The notes beneath the pieces were generated by a model. The model ran no database searches. It saw only the letters and a program-made list of their open reading frames with translations, and was not told where the DNA came from. DNA of 18,791 bases from DASUMF01 sp040510575 (lineage in GTDB: Bacteria > Actinomycetota > Acidimicrobiia > IMCC26256 > DASPTH01). Both the position numbers and the translations under genes were made by a program. Shown in pieces: positions 6,089 to 13,741 of this stretch. The DNA is taken from assembly GCA_040510575.1 (NCBI GenBank), contig JBEVIU010000020.1:1-18791 (forward strand), written 5' to 3'. Position 1 is the first letter of the stretch. Each line of letters begins with the position of its first letter.

Positions 6089-6907
6089 CTACTCCGCGAA
6101 CTCGAAGATGACGCCGAGGTTCTGCTCGGCGGGGATGGCCAGCGAGCCGGGCGCCGTGCCGGGGACCAGCTCGAAGGCGCGATCCCGGAGGCAGCCTCGC
6201 GCCTGCTCCAGATCGCGGACGCCGAAGACCGTCGACCTGATGCCCTCGCCGTGACGGAGGAGGTGTTGCTGTAGCGGACCGTCGCCGTCGGGCGCGACCA
6301 GCTCGAGCACCGTGTCGGCGAAGCGCACGCCGACCGCGCTGCCCGCGACCGCGGGACGAGCGCCCTCGAAGACGATCTCACCTTCGAAGACCGCTCGGAA
6401 GTCTTCGACCGCCTGGGACAGGTCGGTCACGGCCACCGTCACTCCCTGCAGCCCCGTGAGGCCGAGCGGATGCTCGTCGCGCCAGTACTCGGCCGACCGC
6501 ATCGGCGCCGTGAGGATGTCGTCGTTGTCGTGGAAGTATCCGCCGAACAGCTCGAGTGAGACGCCGTGGCAGTCCGCGGGATGGGAGTGCAGCGCAACCC
6601 CGAGCTCGCGAGCGACGCGGATGCCGCGTGCGGCGAGAACCTCCCGGGCCGCGTCCAGATCCTCGACTTGGTACTCGATCCCGATGTAGTGCGGCCCGTA
6701 GCGGGTGTGGAGGAAGAACTCGCTGGGTGCGAACAGCTCGAAGATCACCCGGCCGACGTCCATGAGACAGGCGTGCCAGGTGGTCTGGGGGAGGTCCAGG
6801 ACATTGGCGCCGTCGAAGTGGCGCTCGTAGTGATCGACCATCTCGTCGTAGTCCTCGAGCACGACGTTGATGTGGTTGACGCGGATGGTGCGGATCAGGT
6901 CGGTCAC
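6089..6907 (-). CDS. Two-domain VOC-family protein (extradiol dioxygenase/glyoxalase fold)
   Basis: A 272-residue protein with two VOC domains. The N-terminal domain (about 8-125) carries a complete 2-His-2-Glu set: His12 (VNHINVVLED), Glu57 (IFELFAP), His73 (PHYIGIEY) and Glu119 (VSLELFGG). The C-terminal domain (about 152-272) keeps Glu202 (LELVAP) and Glu269 (GVIFEFAE) but lacks the His of both first strands (GLQGVTVAV, IRSTVFGV), so only the first site probably binds metal. The GTG start at 6907 overlaps the TGA of the upstream hydrolase (GTGA). It could be a dioxygenase, isomerase or lyase. Its last 40 residues resemble the stub at 18393. Confidence 0.88.
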   Translation of the reverse strand: MTDLIRTIRVNHINVVLEDYDEMVDHYERHFDGANVLDLPQTTWHACLMDVGRVIFELFAPSEFFLHTRYGPHYIGIEYQVEDLDAAREVLAARGIRVARELGVALHSHPADCHGVSLELFGGYFHDNDDILTAPMRSAEYWRDEHPLGLTGLQGVTVAVTDLSQAVEDFRAVFEGEIVFEGARPAVAGSAVGVRFADTVLELVAPDGDGPLQQHLLRHGEGIRSTVFGVRDLEQARGCLRDRAFELVPGTAPGSLAIPAEQNLGVIFEFAE

Positions 6908-7779
6908 CGTGTCATCCCCACTTCGAGCTGCCCGGACCACTCGGCCAGCTGGGGCACGAGCAGCTTCCAGTTGTCGAACAGGGCACCGCCCTGTTGCGCA
7001 GCATCACCCCGCTCGATCCATTCCCGGTCTCCCCACGGCGGCTCGACGAGCTGCGCGTTCGGGATGAGCGCCGCGAGTCGTTCCGACGTCTCGCGGGTGT
7101 GGTGCACGTCGCTCGCGCCGCTGCGGAACACGAGCGTGGGCAGTGTCATCGCGCGCGCCTGGTCGTCCGGGAGCCCGGGGACGAGCTCGTCGTCACGGGG
7201 GTAGTACGCGAGCATCCACTGTTCGAGCGTGCTGATGAACTCGCTGCGGTCGAGAGCAAGGAAGCGGTCGCGGTTCGCCGGGTTGCGCTCCAACACCTCA
7301 CTCCACTCAGGCAGCTCGACCACGGCCTCCATGCCGTCGCGCCACGCCGCCGCGATCGAGTTCCCGCAGTAGTGCACCCCGAGCGACATCAGTCCGTACG
7401 GACCACCGCTGATCCACCACATCGCGAGTGCCGAAGCGACCTCGGGATGGCGTGCTGCGGTGAGCAGCGACACGCGCGCGCCGCCTGATCCTCCGGCGAT
7501 CACGGCAGGGGTGAGGTCGAGGAGGCGCAGCAGGCCCGCCAACGCGTCAGCCTGCATCGCCGACTCCGACGAGCCGCGGAAGCTGATGTCGGACTCGCCG
7601 CAGTTCGGGCGGTCCCAGATCACCACCCGGTTGCCGCGCTCGGCGAGCGCGACCGCCATCTCGCGGACACCGCCGTAGTCCTTCGAGAACCGGCCGCCCG
7701 GCGTGATCGCCCACGCTTGGCCGGCGTCGCCGACGACGTCGTACGCGATGGCGAGACCGTCGATGTCCGCTACCGGCAT
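6904..7779 (-). CDS. Alpha/beta hydrolase, first gene of the VOC/hydrolase operon
   Basis: A 291-residue alpha/beta-hydrolase starting at ATG 7779 behind a GGGGGGA stretch. An AITPGGR oxyanion segment (24-30), VIWDRPNCGESD (53-64, the usual D-R-x-G-x-G-x-S/D strand) and nucleophile Ser98 in AGGSGG are clear. Asp224 (GASDVHHTR) fits the acid. The normal C-terminal GxxH motif is not found; that region reads EPPWGDREWIERG, so the catalytic base is uncertain. Neighbours suggest a hydrolase acting on a ring-derived or keto acid product, but the substrate is unknown. It is divergent from the amidohydrolase and coupled by GTGA to the two-domain VOC gene. Confidence 0.88.
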   Translation of the reverse strand: MPVADIDGLAIAYDVVGDAGQAWAITPGGRFSKDYGGVREMAVALAERGNRVVIWDRPNCGESDISFRGSSESAMQADALAGLLRLLDLTPAVIAGGSGGARVSLLTAARHPEVASALAMWWISGGPYGLMSLGVHYCGNSIAAAWRDGMEAVVELPEWSEVLERNPANRDRFLALDRSEFISTLEQWMLAYYPRDDELVPGLPDDQARAMTLPTLVFRSGASDVHHTRETSERLAALIPNAQLVEPPWGDREWIERGDAAQQGGALFDNWKLLVPQLAEWSGQLEVGMTR

Positions 7780-7909
7780 GGATCCCCCCAAGCGTCGGTT
7801 CCCGTCGAGGCGGGAGACAGCGACCGAACCGTATGTCAGACTCGGGGACGGTCGCCTTTCCTGCAGGTGTCCTGCGAGGGCTGAGCCGTGAGGCGAGGGG
7901 GGTGCCGAG
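7780..7909. promoter_or_regulatory. Divergent promoter region, hydrolase operon / amidohydrolase
   Basis: This 130-bp gap lies between two head-to-head genes and must hold both promoters. GCGACCG (7820-7826) and CGGTCGC (7849-7855) form a 7-bp inverted repeat 22 bp apart that could be a regulator site. CCTGCAGGTG (7860-7869) repeats the right half of the candidate operator at 677, but the left half is absent. An AGGCGAGGGGGGT stretch before 7910 provides the amidohydrolase ribosome site. No convincing -35/-10 pair was found. Confidence 0.35.
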
Positions 7910-9088
7910 ATGGTTGCACTGTCCGACGAGGTTCGTGTCGTCGATGCCGACACCCACCTGACCGAGGCGCACGACCTCTGGACGAAGCGGGCGCCGGCCA
8001 AGTACGCGGACCGCGTGCCGCGGGTCGAGCAGATCGACGGCCAGCCCACCTGGGTGGTCGACGGCGCACAGCTCGGCTTCGCCGGTGGTGGGGGAGTGAT
8101 CGACCGCGACGGTGAGAAGTTCCCCTTCGCCGAGTCGATGATCGTATGGGGCATCGATCGCATCCACCGGGCCGCGTACGACCCGGTGGCGCGTCTCGAG
8201 GTGATGGACGAGTGTGGCATCCACGCGCAGGTCCTGTTCCCGAACTCGATCGGGCTCGGCGGCCAGGGGCTCGCCGACTCCGTCGAGGATCCGGTGCTGC
8301 GGCAGATGTGCATCGAGATCTACAACGACGCCATGGCCGAGCTCCAGGCGGAGTCGGGCAACCGGTTCCTGCCGATGCCGGTGCTGCCGGCGTGGGACAT
8401 CGAGGCGTGCGCGCGCGAAGCCGAGCGGGTTGCCGGACTCGGACTGCGTGGGGTGAACATGACGTCGGATCCCCAGGACCTCGGCTCGCCCGATCTCGCC
8501 AACCGTGCGTGGGACCCGCTCTGGGAGGTGTGCGCGGATCTTCATCTGCCGGTGCACTTCCACATCGGCTCGTCGCTCACCGCCATGAACTTCTACGGCA
8601 ACTACTTCTGGGCCTCGCAGCACGAGTACGTGAAGCCGGCAATCGGCGGCTCGATGCTGTTCATCGGCAACGCCCGCGTCGTTGTCAACGTGATCGCGTC
8701 GGGCATGCTCGACCGTCATCCGAAGCTGCAGTTCGTGTCGGTGGAGAGCGGCGTCGGCTGGGTCCCGTTCATCCTCGAGACGCTCGACTACGAGATCTTC
8801 GAGAACGCGCCCGTGCAGTTCGCCGAGCTCGGTCGAAAGCCGTCGGAGTACTTCGCCGACCACTGGTTCGCCACCTTCTGGTTCGAGCAGAACCGCGGCG
8901 ACGTGCAGGGCCTCATCGACGCCGTCGGTGAGGACAACGTGCTGTTCGAGACCGACTTCCCGCACCCGACGTGCCTGTACCCGGATCCGCTCGGCACCAT
9001 GGCCGAGAAGATGGCCACCTTGCGCCCCGAGACGCGTCGCAAGGTGATGGGGGAGAACGCGGCGAAGCTCTACCGCCTCGACAGCTGA
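7910..9088 (+). CDS. Amidohydrolase-2 family metal-dependent hydrolase (TIM barrel)
   Basis: A 392-residue TIM-barrel enzyme of the amidohydrolase-2 family, which includes ACMSD-type decarboxylases and related hydrolases and hydratases. Likely metal and catalytic residues are: VVDADTH with Asp14 and His16 on strand 1 (DxH in place of the HxH of ACMSD), HFHIG (His216, His218), SVESGVGW (Glu279), and Asp349 in FETDFPHP near the C-terminus. A long insert, YGNYFWASQHEY, follows the HxH strand. Decarboxylation or ring hydrolysis of an aromatic-derived acid is a common role, but the substrate cannot be read. Its last 19 bases overlap the 3' end of the converging thioesterase gene. Confidence 0.9.
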   Translation: MVALSDEVRVVDADTHLTEAHDLWTKRAPAKYADRVPRVEQIDGQPTWVVDGAQLGFAGGGGVIDRDGEKFPFAESMIVWGIDRIHRAAYDPVARLEVMDECGIHAQVLFPNSIGLGGQGLADSVEDPVLRQMCIEIYNDAMAELQAESGNRFLPMPVLPAWDIEACAREAERVAGLGLRGVNMTSDPQDLGSPDLANRAWDPLWEVCADLHLPVHFHIGSSLTAMNFYGNYFWASQHEYVKPAIGGSMLFIGNARVVVNVIASGMLDRHPKLQFVSVESGVGWVPFILETLDYEIFENAPVQFAELGRKPSEYFADHWFATFWFEQNRGDVQGLIDAVGEDNVLFETDFPHPTCLYPDPLGTMAEKMATLRPETRRKVMGENAAKLYRLDS

Positions 9089-9510
9089 CCGCCGTCGGGC
9101 ATCACGCGCATCGTGGCGTGGGCGAGGAGAGCGGGGTGGTCGTCGCCGTCGACGAAGAAGTTGACGTCGACGACTCGTGTGCGCCCGCGGGCGGCGACGA
9201 GTCGCCCTTCGATCTCGAACTCGGGACCGGTGACGGGGGCGAGGTAGTCGATTCGGATGTTGGTGGTCGCGAGCCACGACCGCGGTTCGGTCGAGCCCGC
9301 GTAGACGGTGGCGATCGCGACGAGGTCGACGTAGGTGCCGGCGAAGCCGCCGAACAGCTGCCCGCGCGGGTTGCGGGCGCGATCGGGGAGCCGCACCCGG
9401 ACGCGGAGGACACCCGGCTCCTCGGTGAGCACCTCCCAGTTCGGGGCGTCGGCGAAGTCGCCCGCGAGGTGGCCGGGCGGGAAGAACGGAGCGTTGTCGG
9501 GTGTCGTCAC
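9070..9510 (-). CDS. PaaI-like hotdog-fold thioesterase
   Basis: A 146-residue protein of the hotdog thioesterase family, probably a homo-oligomer cleaving acyl-CoA thioesters. The key helix motif is NPRGQLFGGFAGTYVD (47-62): Asn47, Gly50, GG (54-55) and Asp62 are kept, while the usual His before GG is Phe53, a variation I recall from actinobacterial members. The second half continues ATTNIRIDYLAPV (the central strand), typical of PaaI. The GTG start at 9510 overlaps the stop of the amidohydrolase stub (GTGA). It is the last gene of a minus-strand unit and converges on the amidohydrolase gene. Confidence 0.85.
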   Translation of the reverse strand: MTTPDNAPFFPPGHLAGDFADAPNWEVLTEEPGVLRVRVRLPDRARNPRGQLFGGFAGTYVDLVAIATVYAGSTEPRSWLATTNIRIDYLAPVTGPEFEIEGRLVAARGRTRVVDVNFFVDGDDHPALLAHATMRVMPDGGQLSRR

Positions 9511-9629
9511 TGAAGGTCGCTGGCTGACTCGACGGCGACGATCCGACCACCGTCGACCGCGACGTCGGCGCGGACACCGGGCGAACCGGTGCCGTCGACG
9601 ACGGTGCCGCCCCTGACGATGAGGTCCAT
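9507..9629 (-). pseudogene. 40-residue N-terminal stub of an amidohydrolase (D-aminoacylase-like)
   Basis: ATG at 9629 with AGGAA about 10 nt upstream. The first residues MDLIVRGGTVVDGTG, then SPGVRADVAVDG and GRIVAVE, match the very characteristic N-terminal beta-sandwich of N-acyl-D-amino-acid deacylases and related cyclic amidohydrolases. The frame then ends at TGA 9509-9507, inside the start codon of the thioesterase, so the metal-binding HxH strand and the whole ~500-residue barrel are missing. It looks like a gene whose body was replaced by the thioesterase while start and frame were kept. It may still be translated as a leader peptide that couples the thioesterase. Confidence 0.65.
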
Positions 9630-9664
9630 GGGAGTGATTCCTAGCAGGCGTGTGGGATCGGGAC

Positions 9665-10708
9665 TCAGCCTCCGGCCACGCCCAGCAGCAGGCGTTCGTA
9701 GCTCGCGACCATGGCGGTGCTGCTGAACCGTGCTTCGACGCGGGCCCGGCACGCGGCGGGGGAGCACTGGCCGATGAGCCCGACCACGTCGCCCAGCTCG
9801 TCGAGCGATGTGCGCAGGAAGCCGGTGACTCCTTCCTCGACCAGCTCGGGTGCGGCGCCTGCGGGACAGGTGACGACCGGGGTGCCGCACGCCATCGCCT
9901 CGACCATCACGAGACCGAACGGCTCGGGCCATTGGATCGGGAACACCATCGCCCGCGCGCGACCGAGCAGGTCGACCTTCTGCTCGTGCGTGATCGCCTC
10001 GTACACCTCCACCTCGTCGTTGAGCATCGGCGCGACAACGTTGTCCCAATAGGCGATCTCGAAGGGCTCGTTGCGCTTCACCACCATCGCGAGCGGGAGT
10101 CCGGCGCGCCGCGCGATCTCGATCGCGAGCGCCGGGCCCTTGTCGGGCGTGGCGCGCCCGATGTACACGAGGAAGTCGTCCTTCTCGGTGACGTACGGAT
10201 ACGACGAGAGGTCGATGCCGTTGTAGACGACACCCGCGTACCGGATGTCGGGGTTGGCGGCGCGTTGCGCCTCGCTGATCGCGACGAGGTGGACGTGATC
10301 GGCGAGCAGGCCGTAGAGCCTGCGCGTCGGCTCCGTCCACGGACCGTGCAGCGTGTGCACCACCGGTGGCCGCCCGCCGAGCAGCGCGCCGAGTGCCGGG
10401 CCGACGATGCCGCTGTGGTCGTGCACGACGTCGAAACGGCCGTTGCCGTCGAGATCGGCGATGTCGAGATACGTCGCGGCCGCGTGGAAGGTGTCGAGCA
10501 CGGGGTTGCCCAACAGCGCGGGGTCCGGCAGGTCGTCCGACGACGTCACCAGCGTGGCCCTGCTCTTGGAGCCCGCGCCGGCGAACAGCGTGACCTCGTG
10601 ACCCCGGTCGGCGAGGCCGTCGGCGAGCAGTGCGACGACCAGCTCGATGCCGCCGTAGCCGGACGGTGGGACTGCGAACCACGGGGGAGCGATGAGCGCG
10701 ATCCGCAT
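9665..10708 (-). CDS. GT4-family (GT-B fold) glycosyltransferase
   Basis: A 347-residue retaining glycosyltransferase of the GT4 type. The ATG at 10708 begins MRIALIAPPWFAVPPSGYGGIE, the usual N-terminal acceptor domain with its Gly-rich loop. DVVHDHSG (93-100) and THE-like VVHTLHGP (116-122) follow, then VYIGRATPDKG (182-191), the nucleotide-sugar phosphate loop, and the E-x7-E signature EPFGLVMVE (262-270). The sugar donor cannot be told. It is divergent from a glycogen-debranching-like enzyme, suggesting alpha-glucan or compatible-solute glycoside metabolism. It has no transmembrane segment, so it is cytoplasmic or peripheral. Confidence 0.92.
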   Translation of the reverse strand: MRIALIAPPWFAVPPSGYGGIELVVALLADGLADRGHEVTLFAGAGSKSRATLVTSSDDLPDPALLGNPVLDTFHAAATYLDIADLDGNGRFDVVHDHSGIVGPALGALLGGRPPVVHTLHGPWTEPTRRLYGLLADHVHLVAISEAQRAANPDIRYAGVVYNGIDLSSYPYVTEKDDFLVYIGRATPDKGPALAIEIARRAGLPLAMVVKRNEPFEIAYWDNVVAPMLNDEVEVYEAITHEQKVDLLGRARAMVFPIQWPEPFGLVMVEAMACGTPVVTCPAGAAPELVEEGVTGFLRTSLDELGDVVGLIGQCSPAACRARVEARFSSTAMVASYERLLLGVAGG

Positions 10709-10766
10709 CAGAGCCGAGTGTACGAGTGTGGCGGTAGCGTGGCTCGCTGTGCCGCAACCCTGGACG
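10709..10766. promoter_or_regulatory. Short divergent promoter region with tandem CGAGTGT repeats
   Basis: The 58-bp gap between the glycosyltransferase and debranching genes contains CGAGTGT twice, 10715-10721 and 10723-10729, with an 8-bp period. The promoters of both genes must largely overlap here or extend into the coding sequences. No clear ribosome site or -10 box was seen. Confidence 0.3.
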
Positions 10767-12878
10767 ATGACGTCGAGTCCGTCGCTGGGTGGCGACGGTG
10801 GTGTGGTGACCCTCGTCGAGGGCACGTCGTTCGCGATCTCCCTGAGCTCGGGCGACATGTTGCCGGGGTTCCCGCACGGCCTCTTCTTCCGAGACACCCG
10901 CTTCCTCTCCGAGTTCCGGCTGCGCGTGAACGACCAGTGGCCCGAACCGCTCTCCGCGACGACGACCGATCCCTTCAGCGCCGCGTTCGTGCTGCGAGCG
11001 CCGCACCGTGCCGGCGAGGCGGAGCCGCACCTGCTGCTGATCCGGCATCGCTACGTCGGGCGGGGGATGCGCGAGGACATCACGGTGCGCAACTACGGGA
11101 TGGAGCCCGCGTTCTGCGCGCTCGAGCTCGTGCTCGACGCCGACTTCGCCGACCTCTTCGAAGTCAAGGAGGGCCGGGTCGAGCACACCGGCGACCGCTC
11201 CATGACGATCGACGGCGCCTGCGTCGAGTGGCGCGCCAACCGGCGTTCGTTCAGCCGCGGCGTGCGCGCCGAGTTCTCCCTGAGACCACACCTGTCGGAC
11301 GGGAACGCCACGTTCGAGGCCATCGTCCCCGCACGCGGCGAGTGGTCGGTGTGCGTGCAGCTCACCCCGCTCATCGACGATCAGGCGGTCACGCCTCGGT
11401 ACCAGTGCGGTCAACCCGTCGAGCGATCGACGCCCGCGACCCGCCTCGAGACGTGGCGCCGCGGCCTGCCCACGATCTCGTCCGACCACGACGGCTTCAC
11501 CGCGCTCCTCGACCGTTCGACTGAAGACCTCGCGGCGCTGCGACTCTTCGACGCCGAGCATCCCAACCGCACCGTCGTCGCGGCCGGCGCCCCGTGGTTC
11601 ATGACCTTGTTCGGGCGCGACAGCCTGCTCACGTCGTGGATGACGATGATGATCGACTCCGACCTCGCGCTCGGAACCCTCCAGACGCTCGCCAGCTTCC
11701 AGGGCGAGGAGGTGAACCCGCTCACCGAGGAGGAGCCGGGGCGCATCCTGCACGAAGTGCGATTCGGGGAGTCGTCGGGCCTGTCGCTCGGTGGAGGGCA
11801 GATCTACTACGGCAGCGTCGACGCGACCCCGCTCTTCGTGATGCTCCTCGGCGAGGTGCAGCGCTGGGGCAACCGACGCGAGGAAGTCGATGCGCTGCTC
11901 CCCGCCGCTGACCGTGCCCTCGCGTGGATCGACGAGTACGGCGACCGCGACGGCGACGGATACGTCGAGTACCTGCGCACCAACGACCGTGGGCTCGCCA
12001 ACCAGGGGTGGAAGGACTCGCACGACTCCACCCGGTTCGCCGACGGCCGCCTCGCCCAACCGCCCGTCGCGTTGTGCGAGGTGCAGGGGTACGTCTATGC
12101 GGCGTTGATCGCGCGCGCCCACTTCGCCACCGAACAGGGTGACGACGCGCTGGCGGCCCAGTTGCGCGGACGCGCGGCCGACCTCAAGACGCGCTTCAAC
12201 CACGACTTCTGGCTGGAGGATCGCGGGTGGCTCGCGATGGGCCTCGATCGCGACAAGCGACCGCTCGACGCGCTCACGTCGAACATTGGTCACTGCTTGT
12301 GGACGGGCATCGTCGACGAGGAGAAGGCCGAGATCATCGGCGCACGGCTCGTGTCCGACGAGCTGTTCAGCGGCTGGGGGATCCGCACCTTGGCGTCGTC
12401 GATGACCGGCTACAACCCGATCAGCTACCACAACGGCAGTGTGTGGCCGCACGACAACGCGATCTGCGTCGCGGGGCTCATGCGCTACGGGTTCGCCGAC
12501 GCCGCGCACCGTGTGATGGAGGGCATCGTCTCGGCCGCCGGTTGGTTCGGCAATCGCCTCCCGGAGCTGTTCGCCGGCCTGGAGCGCTCCGAGTTCCCGT
12601 TCCCGGTCGGCTACCCGGCGTCCTGCTCGCCGCAGGCGTGGGCCGCCGCGACGCCGCTGCTGTTCCTGCGGTCGATGCTGCACTTCGAGCCCGACGTGCG
12701 CGACGCGCGCCTGCACCTGCAGCCGGACGTCCCGGAGTGGATCGGCCGACTCCGGCTCGAGCGGATCCCGCTGATGGGTGAGCACCTCTCGATCGAAGTC
12801 GTCGGCAACGAGTGCACGGTGCTCGAGGCGCCCGGCGGCCTCACGATCGTGCCGGAGCGCCGTCGGCCGGTGATCTGA
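10767..12878 (+). CDS. Glycogen-debranching-like amylo-alpha-1,6-glucosidase family enzyme
   Basis: About 703 residues from ATG 10767; GTG 10749 or an even earlier start that overlaps the glycosyltransferase gene are less likely. The N-terminal ~230 residues form a beta-rich debranching N-domain (VVTLVEGTSFAIS, PHGLFFRDTRFLSEF). The C-terminal (alpha/alpha)6 barrel carries the motifs FGRDSL (about 282-287), NQGWKDSHDS (412-421) and YHNGSVWPHDN (554-564), in which the family's catalytic acids lie. It probably hydrolyses alpha-1,6 branch residues of glycogen-like glucans or a small alpha-glucoside. No signal peptide is visible. Divergent pairing with a GT4 gene suggests a shared glucan role. 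It ends 27 bp before a convergent LLM oxidoreductase gene. Confidence 0.88.
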   Translation: MTSSPSLGGDGGVVTLVEGTSFAISLSSGDMLPGFPHGLFFRDTRFLSEFRLRVNDQWPEPLSATTTDPFSAAFVLRAPHRAGEAEPHLLLIRHRYVGRGMREDITVRNYGMEPAFCALELVLDADFADLFEVKEGRVEHTGDRSMTIDGACVEWRANRRSFSRGVRAEFSLRPHLSDGNATFEAIVPARGEWSVCVQLTPLIDDQAVTPRYQCGQPVERSTPATRLETWRRGLPTISSDHDGFTALLDRSTEDLAALRLFDAEHPNRTVVAAGAPWFMTLFGRDSLLTSWMTMMIDSDLALGTLQTLASFQGEEVNPLTEEEPGRILHEVRFGESSGLSLGGGQIYYGSVDATPLFVMLLGEVQRWGNRREEVDALLPAADRALAWIDEYGDRDGDGYVEYLRTNDRGLANQGWKDSHDSTRFADGRLAQPPVALCEVQGYVYAALIARAHFATEQGDDALAAQLRGRAADLKTRFNHDFWLEDRGWLAMGLDRDKRPLDALTSNIGHCLWTGIVDEEKAEIIGARLVSDELFSGWGIRTLASSMTGYNPISYHNGSVWPHDNAICVAGLMRYGFADAAHRVMEGIVSAAGWFGNRLPELFAGLERSEFPFPVGYPASCSPQAWAAATPLLFLRSMLHFEPDVRDARLHLQPDVPEWIGRLRLERIPLMGEHLSIEVVGNECTVLEAPGGLTIVPERRRPVI

Positions 12879-12905
12879 GGCGGTGCGTCGCGGTCCGTCG
12901 CCCGG

Positions 12906-13724
12906 TCAACGACGCGGCGGGCCCGCGAGCAGTCGTTCCTGGACCACCTCGCCATGGTCGCGACCCTCGGGGGCCATCCATCGCGTCTCGGTCCACCACG
13001 TGCACCCGGCGTCGGCCCACGGCGCGACCACCTCGGCGGCCGCGTCGGGATCGTCGGGCGTCTCGCCTTCCATGATCACGTCGAAGCCGGCCGGCGCGCC
13101 GTTCGCGCCGAGCCACTCGACCATGGCGCGGATGTCGTCGGGGGTCGCCATGCGGAACTCGGGGTCCATCACGTTGGGCAGCAGGCCGTCGCACCGCAAC
13201 ACACGTTGCATCGACTTCGGCCGCTGCCACGCGCCGACGACCCAGATCGGTGGTCGCGGTCGCTGTACCGGCGTGAACGCGCCGATCGGACCTCCGGTGA
13301 CGTCGAAGTCGAAGTGCGCGCCCGAGTAGCTGAGCTCGCCGGACCAGAGCGCGTTGATCAGGTCGATGCCCTCGTCGAGCAGGTCGGCGCGGGCGCGACG
13401 GTCGGTGACGTCGGGTGGCCCGGGACTTCCCATGTCGGTCGCGCCCAGCCCGACCGCGAGCATCGCCCGCCCGTTCGAGAGCTGGTCGAGCGTGGCGACC
13501 TGACTCGCGACCTTCCACGGCCGTCGCCACGGCAGGGGCGTGAGCATGGTGCCGAGCCGTATGCGCGTGGTCCGTTCGGCGATCGCCGCGAGCACGGTCC
13601 ACGCGTCGGGGCCGTAGGCGGTCTCGAAGATGAACACCGCGTCCCACCCCGCTTCCTCGGCGAGCACCCCTCGCTCGACGAGCTCGCGGGGCGTGCCCCC
13701 GGGGAGCACGAAGCCGTACTGCAC
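12906..13724 (-). CDS. LLM-class flavin/F420-dependent oxidoreductase
   Basis: A 272-residue luciferase-like monooxygenase-superfamily protein. The GTG start at 13724 begins MQYGFVLPGG, the typical first strand; earlier in-frame starts would add an Arg-rich extension overlapping the upstream gene. EEAGWDAVFIFE (about 23-34), IRLGTMLTPLPWRRPWKVASQ and LDQLSNGRAMLAVGLG (family-wide patterns), then RPPIWVVGAW are seen. This superfamily uses FMN or F420; with the Ddn-like gene 17 bp upstream, F420 is plausible (inference). The substrate is unknown. It is somewhat shorter than classic ~330-residue members, lacking part of the C-terminal barrel insertion. Confidence 0.88.
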   Translation of the reverse strand: MQYGFVLPGGTPRELVERGVLAEEAGWDAVFIFETAYGPDAWTVLAAIAERTTRIRLGTMLTPLPWRRPWKVASQVATLDQLSNGRAMLAVGLGATDMGSPGPPDVTDRRARADLLDEGIDLINALWSGELSYSGAHFDFDVTGGPIGAFTPVQRPRPPIWVVGAWQRPKSMQRVLRCDGLLPNVMDPEFRMATPDDIRAMVEWLGANGAPAGFDVIMEGETPDDPDAAAEVVAPWADAGCTWWTETRWMAPEGRDHGEVVQERLLAGPPRR

Positions 13725-13741
13725 GCCGCCGGGCCCTTCGC

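Noticed and set aside
7820..7855. Inverted repeat GCGACCG/CGGTCGC as a firm regulator site
   Set aside because: A 7-bp arm with a 22-bp gap is expected by chance at this GC content; kept only as a note in the promoter region.
7860..7869. Third operator site suggested by CCTGCAGGTG
   Set aside because: Only the right half matches the 677-697 palindrome; CTGCAG is common in GC-rich DNA and the left arm is absent.
7547..9577. Minus-strand open frame of 676 residues antisense to the amidohydrolase
   Set aside because: Low-complexity Arg/His/Val-rich translation with no domain; the plus-strand gene has full family motifs.
9507..12785. Minus-strand open frame of about 1092 residues across the debranching gene
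   Set aside because: It is an antisense shadow of the debranching enzyme and glycosyltransferase regions, rich in Arg, Ala, Pro and His. Only its last 40 codons (9507-9629) are a real remnant.
12885..12915. GCGTCG/CGACGC hairpin as a two-way terminator between the debranching and LLM genes
   Set aside because: Only 6 bp with a 19-nt loop, partly within coding sequence and without a T-run.
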